A stretch of 64,000 nucleotides of DNA from assembly GCA_021787595.1 (NCBI GenBank), contig JAJYLQ010000001.1, forward strand, positions 202,622 through 266,621. Direction: 5' to 3'. Position numbers and translations under genes: made by a program. A model generated the notes under the pieces. That model did no database searches, was not told where the DNA came from, and saw only the letters and a program-made list of their open reading frames with translations. Below are positions 16,376 through 25,538 of the stretch, one piece after another. Within the stretch, counting starts at the first letter, position 1. The number at the start of each line of letters is the position of its first letter. Origin of the DNA: Chloroflexota bacterium. GTDB lineage: Bacteria > Chloroflexota > Anaerolineae > Anaerolineales > Villigracilaceae.

Positions 16376-18502
16376 ATGGTCGAACGTCCTCTCGTTTCAA
16401 GACAGATTCACGCCCTGCAAATCTTTCTTCTGATCGCGGTCGCGATCGTGTCGTTCGCCGCGCTGACCTCGCCGTTGAGTCTCCGCCCGGCGGCGCTACC
16501 GCTCAAAGTCGGTGACGTCGCGCCGCGGGCGCTGCAGGCCCCCTACGATTTCGAATATGTGAGCCAGGTGCGGACGACGGAAATGCGGGACATTGCCGAG
16601 AAGGCGGTTCAACCCGTTTACACGGATCCTGACCCGGTCATCGCGCGCCAGCAGATTGACCGGCTCGATGCCACTCTCCAGCACATTTCCCTGATCCGGG
16701 CCGATACCACAACGACCCCTGCCCAACAGCAATCGGAACTGGCCTCGTTGAGTGATATTACCCTGAGCGCGGATGGCATCCAGCAAATTCTGTCCATGCC
16801 GGACACGCGCTGGAACGCCGTTCAGAGGGAAGCTTTACGCGTGCTGGAGCAGGTGATGCGTACTCCGATCCGCACCGACATGCTCGACTCGGTCAAGGCA
16901 GGCATTCCTTCGCAAGTCAGCCTGGCGCTCAGCGAACAGGACGCGGAGTTGACCGCGGCATTCGTCAGCGCATTCGTGATCCCCAACAGCCAGTACAGCG
17001 CCGATTTGACGGCAGCCGCTCAAAAGTCCGCGCGTGATGCGGTGGCGCCTGTCGTGCAATCCTATAAAGCGGGCGAGACGATTGTGGCGAACGGCGAGAT
17101 CGTCACGCCGGCAGACATGGAAGCTTTGGAACAATTCGGTTTGATCCGTTCGGACCAGCCGCTGGAAACGTATCTTGGCGCAGGCGCGGTAACGCTGCTA
17201 ATGGTCACTTTTCTTGGCCTTTATTTCGCGCGCCGGCAGCGCGTCCTGTTTTTATCCGAGCCGCGCAGTTTGCTGATCCTGATTTATCTCTTTCTGGGTT
17301 TCGTCGCCGGCGCACGTCTGGTCATTCCCAACCGCGCGATCCTTCCCTATGTCTATCCCCTGCCCGCCTTTGGACTTTTGCTTGCAACATTATTTGGAAC
17401 AGAGACCAGTGTGATCTTTTCTTTCGCGGCGTGCCTGCTGGCAACCTATGGCCTGCCCAACACGCTGGAATTGATGACGTTTTATTTGCTGTCCACTTTA
17501 TGCGGCGTGTTGATGCTTGGGCCGGCGCGCCGTTTCTGGGCGTTCTTTCGCAGCGGATTGATCGTAGGCGGTGCGGGCATTGCCGCGCTCCTGGCGTATC
17601 GTTTGCCGTCCGCTTCGATTGACTGGATCGGCCTGGCGACGCTGGCAGGCGCGGCACTGCTCAACGGCATTGCTTCCGCCAGCCTTGCGCTGCTGCTGCA
17701 ATATCTGCTGGCGCAATTCCTCGGCCTGCCCACAGCTCTTCAGCTTATCGAGATTTCCCGCCCGGATTTTCCGCTTCTGCAAATGTTCCTGCGCAACGCG
17801 CCGGGAACCTACCAGCACAGTTTGCAGGTTTCCAACCTGGCCGAACAGGCCGCGGAAAAGATCGGCGCAGATACGCTGCTGACGCGCGTCGGCGCGCTTT
17901 TCCACGACATCGGCAAGGCCGCGGATGCTTCGTTCTTCATCGAGAACCAGGCACCCGGCCATATCAATACGCATACCGACATTACACCGGAGGAAGCCGC
18001 GGAAAAGATCATCGGGCACGTTCACGCGGGAGTCAAACTGGCGCATAGATACCGCCTGCCGCGCCGCATTGACGACTTTATCCTCGAGCATCACGGCACG
18101 ATGCTGACGCGTTATCAATACAACCAGGCGCTCGAAAAGGCAGGCGGCGACGCGTCGAAGGTGGATATCGAAAAATTCCGCTACCCGGGGCCGCGTCCGC
18201 GTTCGCGCGAGACGGCCCTGTTGATGCTGGCTGATTCCGTCGAAGCGCGGGCCCGCGCCGAAGCGCCTGAAAACGAGGAAGGTTTGCGGGCGATCGTTGC
18301 CTCTGTGATCGAGCGCGCACAAAAGGAAGGCCAGCTCGATAACACGCAGCTGACCCTGCGCGACCTGAGCCTTGCCACCGATTCGTTCGTCGGCGCCTTG
18401 CGCGGCACCTATCATCCGCGCATTCAATATCCATCCGCCGAACCCCCGCCGGCTTCCGCACCGGCGCTGACCACGCCGCTCAAAGAAGATAAGTCCAAAT
18501 GA
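16376..18502 (+). CDS. 7TM-HD family phosphodiesterase, PgpH-like
   Basis: This 708-residue membrane protein has one N-terminal helix (about 15-35), a long extracytoplasmic 7TMR-HDED-type domain (about 40-260), seven transmembrane helices (about 270-465) and a cytoplasmic HD domain. HD motifs are APGTYQHSLQVSNLAEQAAE, GALFHDIGK and LEHHGT. PgpH proteins of this architecture hydrolyse c-di-AMP. The Pro/Ala tail is variable. It overlaps ybeY by 4 nt, the usual pgpH-ybeY-dgkA order of Gram-positive-type genomes. Confidence 0.9.
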   Translation: MVERPLVSRQIHALQIFLLIAVAIVSFAALTSPLSLRPAALPLKVGDVAPRALQAPYDFEYVSQVRTTEMRDIAEKAVQPVYTDPDPVIARQQIDRLDATLQHISLIRADTTTTPAQQQSELASLSDITLSADGIQQILSMPDTRWNAVQREALRVLEQVMRTPIRTDMLDSVKAGIPSQVSLALSEQDAELTAAFVSAFVIPNSQYSADLTAAAQKSARDAVAPVVQSYKAGETIVANGEIVTPADMEALEQFGLIRSDQPLETYLGAGAVTLLMVTFLGLYFARRQRVLFLSEPRSLLILIYLFLGFVAGARLVIPNRAILPYVYPLPAFGLLLATLFGTETSVIFSFAACLLATYGLPNTLELMTFYLLSTLCGVLMLGPARRFWAFFRSGLIVGGAGIAALLAYRLPSASIDWIGLATLAGAALLNGIASASLALLLQYLLAQFLGLPTALQLIEISRPDFPLLQMFLRNAPGTYQHSLQVSNLAEQAAEKIGADTLLTRVGALFHDIGKAADASFFIENQAPGHINTHTDITPEEAAEKIIGHVHAGVKLAHRYRLPRRIDDFILEHHGTMLTRYQYNQALEKAGGDASKVDIEKFRYPGPRPRSRETALLMLADSVEARARAEAPENEEGLRAIVASVIERAQKEGQLDNTQLTLRDLSLATDSFVGALRGTYHPRIQYPSAEPPPASAPALTTPLKEDKSK

Positions 18503-18948
18503 TCCATATCGAATCTTCGAGCGAATTTGGAACCGTTGGATCGAATTTGATCGGGAGGGCGGCGCAGGCGGCTCTCGAACACCAAGCTGCGGAGGGCGAC
18601 ATCACAGTTGTTTTGACGGACGACGCGCAGCTGCATGAACTAAACCGCGACTATCTCGGAGTCGACGCGCCGACCGATGTGCTGTCCTTTCCCGCCTCCG
18701 AAACGGATCCGGAAACGGGCGCGCCCTACCTGGGCGATATCCTCATCTCCATCCCCCGCGCCGGGACGCAGGCGCTCGCCGCGGGCCATCCGCTCGAATC
18801 AGAAGTCCAACTGCTGGTTGTGCATGGCGTATTGCATTTGCTTGGATACGATCACGCGGAGCCGGAGGAGAAATCAAAGATGTGGAAAGCGCAGGATGAG
18901 ACTCTGAAATTGCTGGGCTTGGAGAAAATCCAAATCCGCGAGGAATAA
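18499..18948 (+). CDS. ybeY: Endoribonuclease YbeY
   Basis: YbeY is a zinc-dependent RNase for 16S rRNA maturation and ribosome quality control. The product has 149 residues. The metal motif HGVLHLLGYDHAEPEE gives the three histidines (H-x3-H-x5-H). Upstream, LNRDYLGVDAPTDVLSFP is the conserved family stretch. It overlaps pgpH by 4 nt (ATGA), so translation is coupled. Confidence 0.95.
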   Translation: MIHIESSSEFGTVGSNLIGRAAQAALEHQAAEGDITVVLTDDAQLHELNRDYLGVDAPTDVLSFPASETDPETGAPYLGDILISIPRAGTQALAAGHPLESEVQLLVVHGVLHLLGYDHAEPEEKSKMWKAQDETLKLLGLEKIQIREE

Positions 18949-18951
18949 TCG

Positions 18952-19009
18952 CCAATTACCAATCACGGATTGTGCAATTGGTGATTGGTAATTCGTCATT
19001 GGTAATTTG
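18952..19009. repeat. Intergenic palindrome, AATTACCAATCAC family
   Basis: CCAATTACCAATCAC pairs with GTGATTGGTAATT, followed by a further ATTGGTAATTTG unit, just before dgkA. The composition is unlike the neighbours. No T-tract. Confidence 0.55.
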
Positions 19010-19010
19010 A

Positions 19011-19397
19011 ATGTGGAACTTTCTTAAGACCCGCGCTCATTCTTTTCGCCACGCGTTCAACGGCTGGTGGTATGCGCTTCGCACGCAGCGAAATGCGTGG
19101 ATCCACGCCGTCATCGCGACGCTCGTATTCATCGTGTCGGCATGGCTCGGGATTTCGCGGCAGGAATGGGCAATCATTATTTTGACAGCCACGATGGTCT
19201 TTGCGGCGGAATTCATCAACACCGCCATCGAGGCGGTCGTGGATTTGGCCAGCCCGGAAAAACATCCGCTTGCCAAAGTCGGCAAGGATGTCGGCGCGGC
19301 CGCGGTGCTGGTCGCCGCACTGGCCGCCATATTGATTGGACTGTTGATTTTGGGCCCACCCCTATGGGAAAAGTTGAGTTCGTTTTTTAATCACTGA
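19011..19397 (+). CDS. dgkA: Diacylglycerol kinase / undecaprenol kinase
   Basis: This 128-residue membrane kinase of the prokaryotic DagK family phosphorylates diacylglycerol or undecaprenol. Three hydrophobic segments are seen (about 33-50, 55-72 and 100-120). The conserved catalytic stretch AAEFINTAIEAVVDL is near 67-81, and the N-terminal SFRHAFNGWWYALRTQRNAWIH matches the family. Gene order with pgpH and ybeY favours the undecaprenol kinase role in wall lipid recycling. Confidence 0.92.
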   Translation: MWNFLKTRAHSFRHAFNGWWYALRTQRNAWIHAVIATLVFIVSAWLGISRQEWAIIILTATMVFAAEFINTAIEAVVDLASPEKHPLAKVGKDVGAAAVLVAALAAILIGLLILGPPLWEKLSSFFNH

Positions 19398-19399
19398 GG

Positions 19400-19452
19400 C
19401 CACGAAGGAACGCAAAGGAAAACACTTGGTGCGCCTTCGTGTCCTTTGTGGT
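19400..19452. repeat. Intergenic hairpin, CACGAAGG/CCTTCGTG family
   Basis: CCACGAAGGAACGCAAAGG on the left pairs with CCTTCGTGTCCTTTGTGG on the right around a loop containing AACACTTGGT. Related copies lie at 28095, 46166 and 60479. It could end dgkA transcription, but there is no T-run. Confidence 0.65.
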
Positions 19453-19467
19453 GAGAAGGAGAGAGTC

Positions 19468-20322
19468 ATGACTTTATCATTTCGTTTCGGCACCGTCGGT
19501 TCGCCGATTGGCACACCCAAGAAACCGGGCGGATCGGCTGGCGCGATCCAGTTCAGCAAATCCATCGGATTGAAAGCATTTGAACTCGGCTGGGTTCAAT
19601 CTGTGAGAGTCTCTGAAGAAACGTGCGCGGCGATCCAAAAAATTTCGGGTGAAGAAGATGTGGCAGTCAGTGTCCACGCGCCGTATTTTATCAATTTGAA
19701 CGCGACCGATGAAGAGTGGCCGAAGTCCCGCAAGCGTCTGATGGACGCCGCGCATTATGGAAATCTTGCTGGCGCGACGGATATTATTTTTCATCCCGGT
19801 TCCTATTTTGAGAATCCGCCTGCCAAAGTGTTGAAGATCGCTATCCCGCGCCTGAAAGGTTGCGCGGATGAACTTCGTAAAGCGGGCAACCCGGTCATCC
19901 TCCGGCCTGAGACGATGGGAAAATCCGCCATGCTCGGTTCATTCGAGGACACACTCGAAATGTCGAAGGCCATCGAAGGTGTGTTGCCGTGCCTTGACTT
20001 TGCCCACTTGCACGCACGCCCCGGCGACGGAACGATGAACAGTTACGAGGAATGGTCCGCTTTATTGAAGGCGTATGAAAAGGCGCTGGGGAAAGCCGCA
20101 TTGAAAAAGATGCACATCCATCTTTCGGGAATCGAATATGGCCCGAAAGGCGAGAAGAATCATCTGAAGCTGAAAAAAGCGGACTTGGATTTGAAAGCTT
20201 TATTCCGCGCCTTGTACGATCACGGTTGTGCGGGGCGGATCTTATGCGAGAGTCCCATCATGGAAGAAGATTCACTTAATATGAAAAAAGCGTGGATGAA
20301 AGTAAGCGGCGAAAAGGAATAA
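19468..20322 (+). CDS. nfo: Endonuclease IV-type AP endonuclease
   Basis: This 284-residue TIM-barrel protein is of the AP endonuclease family 2. It would cut 5' of abasic sites in DNA. Metal-ligand motifs are seen in order: SVHAPYFINL, FHPGSY, RPETMGK, LDFAHLHAR, HIHLSGIEYGPKGEKNHL and LCESP. The start at 19468 has AGGAGAG upstream; an earlier in-frame GTG/ATG region lies inside the repeat. It is followed by an unrelated leftward set. Confidence 0.9.
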   Translation: MTLSFRFGTVGSPIGTPKKPGGSAGAIQFSKSIGLKAFELGWVQSVRVSEETCAAIQKISGEEDVAVSVHAPYFINLNATDEEWPKSRKRLMDAAHYGNLAGATDIIFHPGSYFENPPAKVLKIAIPRLKGCADELRKAGNPVILRPETMGKSAMLGSFEDTLEMSKAIEGVLPCLDFAHLHARPGDGTMNSYEEWSALLKAYEKALGKAALKKMHIHLSGIEYGPKGEKNHLKLKKADLDLKALFRALYDHGCAGRILCESPIMEEDSLNMKKAWMKVSGEKE

Positions 20323-20373
20323 AACTAAAGATATCGTTTCGCACGAATCCAGTCGTCAGTTCTCTTCAAACGA

Positions 20374-20616
20374 CTATTCCCCTTTTGGGGGTATCCAGTC
20401 CATCGCGATACGCCATTCGCTTCTCAAGACAGCCGCATAAATCTCGCCAGCTTTGGCAGAACCGTTGGTCGCATCGAGAATCGCCTGCGAACGCGCGGCG
20501 CGAGCCGTCAACCCTCGCCGGCGTGCGACTTCGCCAAGCATTTGCCATTTCCCGCTGGTCATCTTGCGCAGAACGACAAATCCTGGTGCGTGAACCCGCC
20601 TGCCTTTTGCGTTCAT
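20374..20616 (-). CDS. Small basic conserved protein of unknown function
   Basis: This is an 80-residue, basic, soluble protein. AGGAG lies 7 nt before the ATG at 20616. It shows HAPGFVVLRKMTSGKWQMLG, then ARRRGLTARAARSQAI and LRSEWRIAMDW. I recall similar short proteins in other Chloroflexota but know no function. The arginine-rich helix could bind nucleic acid. The longer upstream reading frame lacks a plausible start. Confidence 0.6.
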   Translation of the reverse strand: MNAKGRRVHAPGFVVLRKMTSGKWQMLGEVARRRGLTARAARSQAILDATNGSAKAGEIYAAVLRSEWRIAMDWIPPKGE

Positions 20617-20737
20617 GGAAAAACTCCTGTCCGATTTCCGATAAAGTTGCTTTGCAAGACAAAAAGTGAAGCCTGCGGATATCAATCTAATCTGTGCGTA
20701 AAGTTCGACCCGCGGCGTACCAATATCGTATGGTGCT

Positions 20738-21166
20738 TTATCGCTGAAGGATAACCTTCGATGTCTCGGCATTGACCGGCGCGGAGGTATGTTCATGAAT
20801 GATCTTCCATGTACCGTCTTTTTGCTTCAGTACCCATGTCAGCCGATTTTGCATTGCACGCAATTCCTTGCCTTCAGCCGACACACCTTTGTAAGTGATA
20901 AACCCATGTGCCATTGCGAGCTTGTCTGTCGCTGATATTTCAACATTATCTACTTCGACATCCACTCGATCCGTACCTAGTGAATTGAACCAGTCCATTA
21001 CCATTCCGCGCCATGCCTCGATGCCGTTATACGACCATTTTTCCCACAGGTCGAAGACGCGCACTTCTTGATCGTACAAACTTACAAACGCGTCCACATC
21101 TTTTGCAAATACGGCGGATTTGTAGGCATCCAGAACTTGCATGACCGTTTTTTCAAGTTCGTTCAT
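20738..21166 (-). CDS. SnoaL/NTF2-like protein (DUF4440 type)
   Basis: This 142-residue protein has the NTF2-like cone fold pattern: N-terminal helices with VLDAYKSAVFAKDVDAFVSL, then YDQEVRVFD, and a C-terminal strand pair RLTWVLKQKDGTWKIIHEHTS. Such proteins are ketosteroid-isomerase-like enzymes or small-molecule binders; the ligand is unknown here. It lies 12 nt after the ABC permease gene in the same direction and may be the last gene of that operon. Confidence 0.8.
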   Translation of the reverse strand: MNELEKTVMQVLDAYKSAVFAKDVDAFVSLYDQEVRVFDLWEKWSYNGIEAWRGMVMDWFNSLGTDRVDVEVDNVEISATDKLAMAHGFITYKGVSAEGKELRAMQNRLTWVLKQKDGTWKIIHEHTSAPVNAETSKVILQR

Positions 21167-21178
21167 TTGTGTTTCCTT

Positions 21179-21958
21179 TCACCGGTTCTGTTCTTTCCGC
21201 ACGAACATGAATGTGCCAATAAATAAAAATATCAAAAAGACAACGGCCATCAATGTCAGGTTATATGCGGGCCCTTGCACAATGGCATTGGCGTAATCTG
21301 TGCGTCCAATGTAAAAGATATCGCGGGTTAAATCCACGGCGTAACGCATCGGCGAAATGCGGGAAAGAAAATCGAGATACCAGGGCAGGGATTGCATCGG
21401 ATTGAAAACGCCTGCGAGGAAGAATTGCGGCAGCATGATATATGGGAAAACCTGATCCGCCGTCCGCCGATTGTTCAGGTTCGAGAGAATGATCACGCCG
21501 AAGGCCGCGCCGAATAGACAAGTCACAATGCCCGACCAGCCCAGACCGATCAATTGTGCAATGGAAAGCCTTACTCCTACGAACAAACCAAAAGCGACAA
21601 CGCCAATCGCCTGCACCATCGCGACCAGCGTCTCACCGACGATCTTCCCAAGAATGATCGTGTAACGCGAAATGGGCGAGACAAAGACTTCCTGGCTGAA
21701 GTCGTTCTCGCGGTCGTCAATCAGCGAGATGACGCCCATTGCGGCGGACTGGAACAAAGTCTGCGCGAAGACGCCCGTGAAAATGTAGGCGATGTAATCA
21801 AAGCTCGAGCCTGATCCAAGCGCGGCCTGCATACTTCCGCCGAGGATCACGATGAACAACAATGGAAACATCAACGATGAAATCAGCCGCGCGGGGTCGC
21901 GCAGTAATTTCATCAAATCGCGATACGCTAAGGTCAGGACTGCGTAAACTTCTCTCAT
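21179..21958 (-). CDS. ABC-2 type transporter permease
   Basis: This 259-residue membrane protein has six hydrophobic segments and the ABC-2 permease pattern. The stretch PLLFIVILGGSMQAALGSG is near the N-terminus and QSLPWYLDFLSRISPMRYAVD is near the C-terminus, the latter typical of DrrB-type drug exporters. Its start overlaps the ATPase stop by 4 nt, so the pair is translationally coupled. Substrate unknown. Confidence 0.9.
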   Translation of the reverse strand: MREVYAVLTLAYRDLMKLLRDPARLISSLMFPLLFIVILGGSMQAALGSGSSFDYIAYIFTGVFAQTLFQSAAMGVISLIDDRENDFSQEVFVSPISRYTIILGKIVGETLVAMVQAIGVVAFGLFVGVRLSIAQLIGLGWSGIVTCLFGAAFGVIILSNLNNRRTADQVFPYIMLPQFFLAGVFNPMQSLPWYLDFLSRISPMRYAVDLTRDIFYIGRTDYANAIVQGPAYNLTLMAVVFLIFLFIGTFMFVRKEQNR

Positions 21959-22890
21959 GATTCCTTGATAATCTCCAGATAAGCATCTTCGAGCGATGGG
22001 TCGTGTGTCTTGACGAGACTCAACGGAGTCTCGATGGCTTTGATGATCTTTTGGACATCGTTGCCGTGCAGGTTAATTCTGAACGAAGCCGTTTCGGTAA
22101 ACTCGACTTTCAAGCGGCGCAGTTCATCCCGTAACTTATTTCGCTCCTGCGAGTCGATCAGCAGATACGTTTCGGTCAATTGCGCTTTGACTTGATCCGG
22201 CGAGCCTTGCGCGACGATTCGTCCGCGGTTGATAATGCAGACTTGGTCCGCGCCCTCTGCCTCGTCCAGGTAATGAGTCGTGAGGAAGACCGTCGTGCCG
22301 CGTTCGCGCCGCACCCGGCTCAGATATTCCCACAGTGTGCGCCTGCTGAGCGGATCGAGACCGGAAGTTGGTTCGTCCAGAAAAAGAACGCCGGGTTTAT
22401 GCAAAAGACTGCGAATGATCTCCAGCTTGCGCCGCATCCCGCCGGAGAATTTCTTTACCGGTTTTCCCATTTCGTTCTCCAATCCCAATAACGCGGCCAG
22501 CTCGGAAACTTGTTGTTTGTAGGCGCGCGGCATCGTGGAATAGGCTGGGCGGAATGGATACAGCCCATACAACACCGCGTGGAATCGGATATTCTCTTCC
22601 GCGGTGAGATTGAAATCGAGGCTCGGCTGCTGGAAGATGATGCCGATATTCTGGCGCACCGCGCTTTGCTCGCGGCGGATGTCGTGCCCGACGATGCGCG
22701 CCGCTCCGGATGTGGCATTGAGCGTTGTGGTCAAAATGGAAATGGTCGTCGTTTTCCCCGCGCCGTTCGGGCCGAGCAATGTAAAGAATTCGCCCGCTGC
22801 AACGGAGAAGGAAATTCCGTCCACCGCGTTTTCTTTTGCGCCGCGGTAACGCTTGGTCAGGTTTTCAACTTCGACAACAGGCTGAGTCAT
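21955..22890 (-). CDS. ABC transporter ATP-binding protein, DrrA-like
   Basis: This 311-residue ATPase contains Walker A GPNGAGKTT, signature FSGGMRRKLEI, Walker B VLFLDEPTSGLDP and the H-loop LTTHYLDEAEG. A C-terminal ~90-residue extension is typical of DrrA-type drug-export ATPases. I start at the ATG at 22890; the reading frame extends four codons to a TTG. It is coupled to the permease. The DUF2269 membrane gene lies 24 nt upstream and may be co-transcribed. Confidence 0.9.
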   Translation of the reverse strand: MTQPVVEVENLTKRYRGAKENAVDGISFSVAAGEFFTLLGPNGAGKTTTISILTTTLNATSGAARIVGHDIRREQSAVRQNIGIIFQQPSLDFNLTAEENIRFHAVLYGLYPFRPAYSTMPRAYKQQVSELAALLGLENEMGKPVKKFSGGMRRKLEIIRSLLHKPGVLFLDEPTSGLDPLSRRTLWEYLSRVRRERGTTVFLTTHYLDEAEGADQVCIINRGRIVAQGSPDQVKAQLTETYLLIDSQERNKLRDELRRLKVEFTETASFRINLHGNDVQKIIKAIETPLSLVKTHDPSLEDAYLEIIKES

Positions 22891-22914
22891 GCTGGAATCC
22901 AAATTACTGTTCTT

Positions 22915-23373
22915 TCATCCCCACAGCGCTGGCTTGACCACCATGAGGAAGACAATGATGGTGACATCTGCGGCGACAAGAATTCCGAGTCGTCTGCCGC
23001 GTTTTGCGGCGGCTTGATAGTTGGGCGAATCGAATCCTTCGCTTTCCAAAAGCTGAGTCTGGCGTTTCGCGACCGGCGCATAAAAAACGATTCCGAGCAG
23101 AGCGGCAATCGCGTACAGGATCAACGCGGTCAAAAGCCATGGCGTTGTCAGAGGGATGGGAAGAATGAACGCCATCGTTAGTCCGGTAATCAGAAGCAAT
23201 CCATAACATGGATTGGCGACGCGGCTGTCAATCAATTTAATATTACGCAGAACAAAAGGGAGGGTTTTCGGTTCACGCGAAGCCTGTGCGATCCAGATTC
23301 CGTATGTGATGTTGGCCCCGACTGCGGTAATAGCCGAAAGCACGTGTATCCACTTTACCAGTAAGAACAACAT
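22915..23373 (-). CDS. DUF2269-like integral membrane protein
   Basis: This 152-residue protein has four hydrophobic helices (about 3-23, 52-74, 80-100 and 128-148). It begins with FLLVKWIHVLSAITAVG, whose WIH/HVLS pattern is common in DUF2269 proteins. Function unknown. It is the first gene before the ABC exporter and could be its accessory factor. Confidence 0.7.
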   Translation of the reverse strand: MLFLLVKWIHVLSAITAVGANITYGIWIAQASREPKTLPFVLRNIKLIDSRVANPCYGLLLITGLTMAFILPIPLTTPWLLTALILYAIAALLGIVFYAPVAKRQTQLLESEGFDSPNYQAAAKRGRRLGILVAADVTIIVFLMVVKPALWG

Positions 23374-23523
23374 GGCAGCCTCATGATCCTGTTGGGATAA
23401 ACAACTCGTTTCCGATTCTACCCAAGTTTGCCGAAGAATTCCACTGCTGTTTTTACACGGTTTTTACAACCGTGTCATACACTCTTTTCAACGATGTATA
23501 AAATTGGACGATGAGGAGTTCCC

Positions 23524-24540
23524 ATGAAGAAGAAATCGGTTTTTGCCTTGATTGTTGTGCTGGTCGTTTCGTCAGCGTGCAGTTCCTTGCACAGTGGATT
23601 GCCCCAACCGGTCCCACCGACTCAAAACCCGCCGAATCTCGCGACGGCCTATGCGTATCCGTCTGTGACGCCTTTGCCCACGCCGTTGGGTTATTCCGTG
23701 CCGCCGACCGCACCATCCACGAAGGGAATGCCGGGCGCGAAGAAAAGCATTGCCGACCATGCCAGCAAGGTCTTGCGGGATGTGACTTATTGCAGCGCGA
23801 GCGGTGTTGACTTGAAGATGGATGTTTATTTTCCAAAGAATGTAACTGGCCCGACGCCGTTGGCTGTTTTCGTGCATGGCGGCGGATGGACACAAGGAAA
23901 CAAGTCCGGCCTTCCGGCTGGCGACGCCGTCGGCTTGCTGGATGCGGGCTTCACGGTGGCCTCATTGGATTATCGCCTCGCGCCGCAAGTTCAATTCCCG
24001 GCGATGATCGAAGATGTCAAATGCGCCATCCGGTCTTTCCGCGCCAATGCCAGCCAATATAACATTGATCCAAATAAGATCGGCGTCTGGGGCGGGAGCG
24101 CGGGCGGGCATCTCGTCTCGCTGCTTGGCGTCACCGATCAAAGCGCGGGCTTCGATGTGGGACAATATCTCGACCAATCCAGCCGCGTGCAAGCCGTTGT
24201 GGATATGTTCGGCCCGGCGGATTTGGTAACAGGCTTTTCCAAAGCGTATGCAAATATGCGTGACACGGTTTTCGGAACGTTCGATCTTGCCAAGGCCAGC
24301 CCGGTGACTTACATCACTTCTGATGATCCGCCATTTCTGATTTTGCAGGGCGATGCGGACAAGACTGTCCCGCTGAGTCAATCCCAGGAGTTCTACGATA
24401 AATTGACCGCGGCGGGAGTCCCGGCCCAGCTCGTCATCGTTCACGGCGGACCTCATGGCTTGAACGCGCCCAATGAGACCCCCTCGCGCCCTGAACTAAC
24501 ACAAATGATTGTGAATTTCTTCAGTCAGCATTTGAAATGA
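23524..24540 (+). CDS. Alpha/beta hydrolase lipoprotein (esterase/lipase-like)
   Basis: This 338-residue exported lipoprotein has a type II signal peptide with VSSAC and lipidated C19, then a Pro/Thr-rich linker (about 25-70) and an alpha/beta hydrolase domain. The oxyanion hole HGGGW is at 118-122, nucleophile S192 is in GGSAGG, D is in LQGDADKTVP, and H311 is in HGGPHG. This fits the HSL/BD-FAE esterase group. GAGGAG lies 6 nt before the ATG, with a TATAAA-like box about 30 nt upstream. Confidence 0.85.
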   Translation: MKKKSVFALIVVLVVSSACSSLHSGLPQPVPPTQNPPNLATAYAYPSVTPLPTPLGYSVPPTAPSTKGMPGAKKSIADHASKVLRDVTYCSASGVDLKMDVYFPKNVTGPTPLAVFVHGGGWTQGNKSGLPAGDAVGLLDAGFTVASLDYRLAPQVQFPAMIEDVKCAIRSFRANASQYNIDPNKIGVWGGSAGGHLVSLLGVTDQSAGFDVGQYLDQSSRVQAVVDMFGPADLVTGFSKAYANMRDTVFGTFDLAKASPVTYITSDDPPFLILQGDADKTVPLSQSQEFYDKLTAAGVPAQLVIVHGGPHGLNAPNETPSRPELTQMIVNFFSQHLK

Positions 24541-24543
24541 GGC

Positions 24544-25380
24544 TTACGCTCTCACCGAAGCAAACCCCAATCCATTCGGGCCGACGTGCGTGCCGATGAC
24601 CGTCGTTACGTTGACCATCAAAATGTCACGCGGCACGGACTGGCTCATTTCATTCATAACCTGATTCAAAAACTCGCGGGCGCGCGGCTCGGCGTTGGTG
24701 TGAAGAATGGCCAGCCGTTCGAGCTTTCCGCCTGCGCGCATGAATGACATCATACGTTCATTGGCTTGCTTTGTTGTCCGCACCGCGCGGATGGCTTTGA
24801 CTTGACCATCGGTCAGTTCAATCACCGGCTTGATGCTCAATAAACTTCCCAATAATGCAACCGTACCGGGAATGCGCCCGCTGCGGCGGACATATTCGAT
24901 GGTGTCCAGCGCGGCGAAGACGTGCAGGCGCGAACGCGTCGATTCGATTGCGGCAAGCGCGGCGTCGAAACCATCGTCTGCGTTTTCAGCCGCGGCCAAT
25001 ACTTGAAAGCCGAGCCCGAGTGAAAGCGAGCGGCTATCCACAACTTTGACTCGATTAGGAAATTCGCTCGCTGCTTGTCGAGCCGTCCCGACCATCGAGG
25101 TTAGCGGCCCGGCGGCATGAATCGAAATGACTTGATCACAACCTTTGCTGAATAATCTTTGATAACGCAAGGCAAATTCCCCGATGGATGGTGCGGCGGT
25201 CGTCGGTGGAATTCTGAAATCAGGCAACCGTTTATAAAATTCTTCGCGCGAGATTCCTTCGCCGTCCGCGTATCCTTTGCCTTCGAGAATCAAAATGGAC
25301 GGCACGACTTCGATGCCATATTGATCAACAAGATATTGCGGAAGATCGCAGGTGGAATCGGTAACGATGCCGAGTTTCAT
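24544..25380 (-). CDS. degV: DegV family fatty-acid-binding protein
   Basis: This 278-residue DegV protein is a FakB-like carrier that presents fatty acids to the FakA kinase. N-terminal IVTDSTCDLP carries the conserved serine/threonine. SIHAAGPLTSMVGTARQAA and RSGRIPG are also conserved. The fakA-like gene lies just upstream in the same direction, separated by a repeat, which supports a functional pair. The two-codon earlier ATG (25386) is possible. Confidence 0.92.
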   Translation of the reverse strand: MKLGIVTDSTCDLPQYLVDQYGIEVVPSILILEGKGYADGEGISREEFYKRLPDFRIPPTTAAPSIGEFALRYQRLFSKGCDQVISIHAAGPLTSMVGTARQAASEFPNRVKVVDSRSLSLGLGFQVLAAAENADDGFDAALAAIESTRSRLHVFAALDTIEYVRRSGRIPGTVALLGSLLSIKPVIELTDGQVKAIRAVRTTKQANERMMSFMRAGGKLERLAILHTNAEPRAREFLNQVMNEMSQSVPRDILMVNVTTVIGTHVGPNGLGFASVRA

Positions 25381-25390
25381 AACCATTATG

Positions 25391-25455
25391 TTATTGCGAG
25401 GAGTGGCGCTAAAGCGCCACGACGAAGCACTGCGTTCTCTCAGTGTGGCAATCTC
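25391..25455. repeat. Repeat of the TTGCGAGGAG...GGCAATCTC family
   Basis: TTATTGCGAGGAGTGGCGCT starts the element, which ends with TGTGGCAATCTC. The block CACGACGAAGCACTGCGTTC is almost identical in the copy at 47581. A short TCGCTTCGCTCG segment follows downstream. It lies between degV and the fakA-like gene. Confidence 0.7.
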
Positions 25456-25538
25456 CTCATTGATGGTTCCACGAGATCGCTTCGCTCGCTGGGTCTCGAT
25501 ATGTGCTTCGCACTACTCGACCAGCGCTCGCCATGATT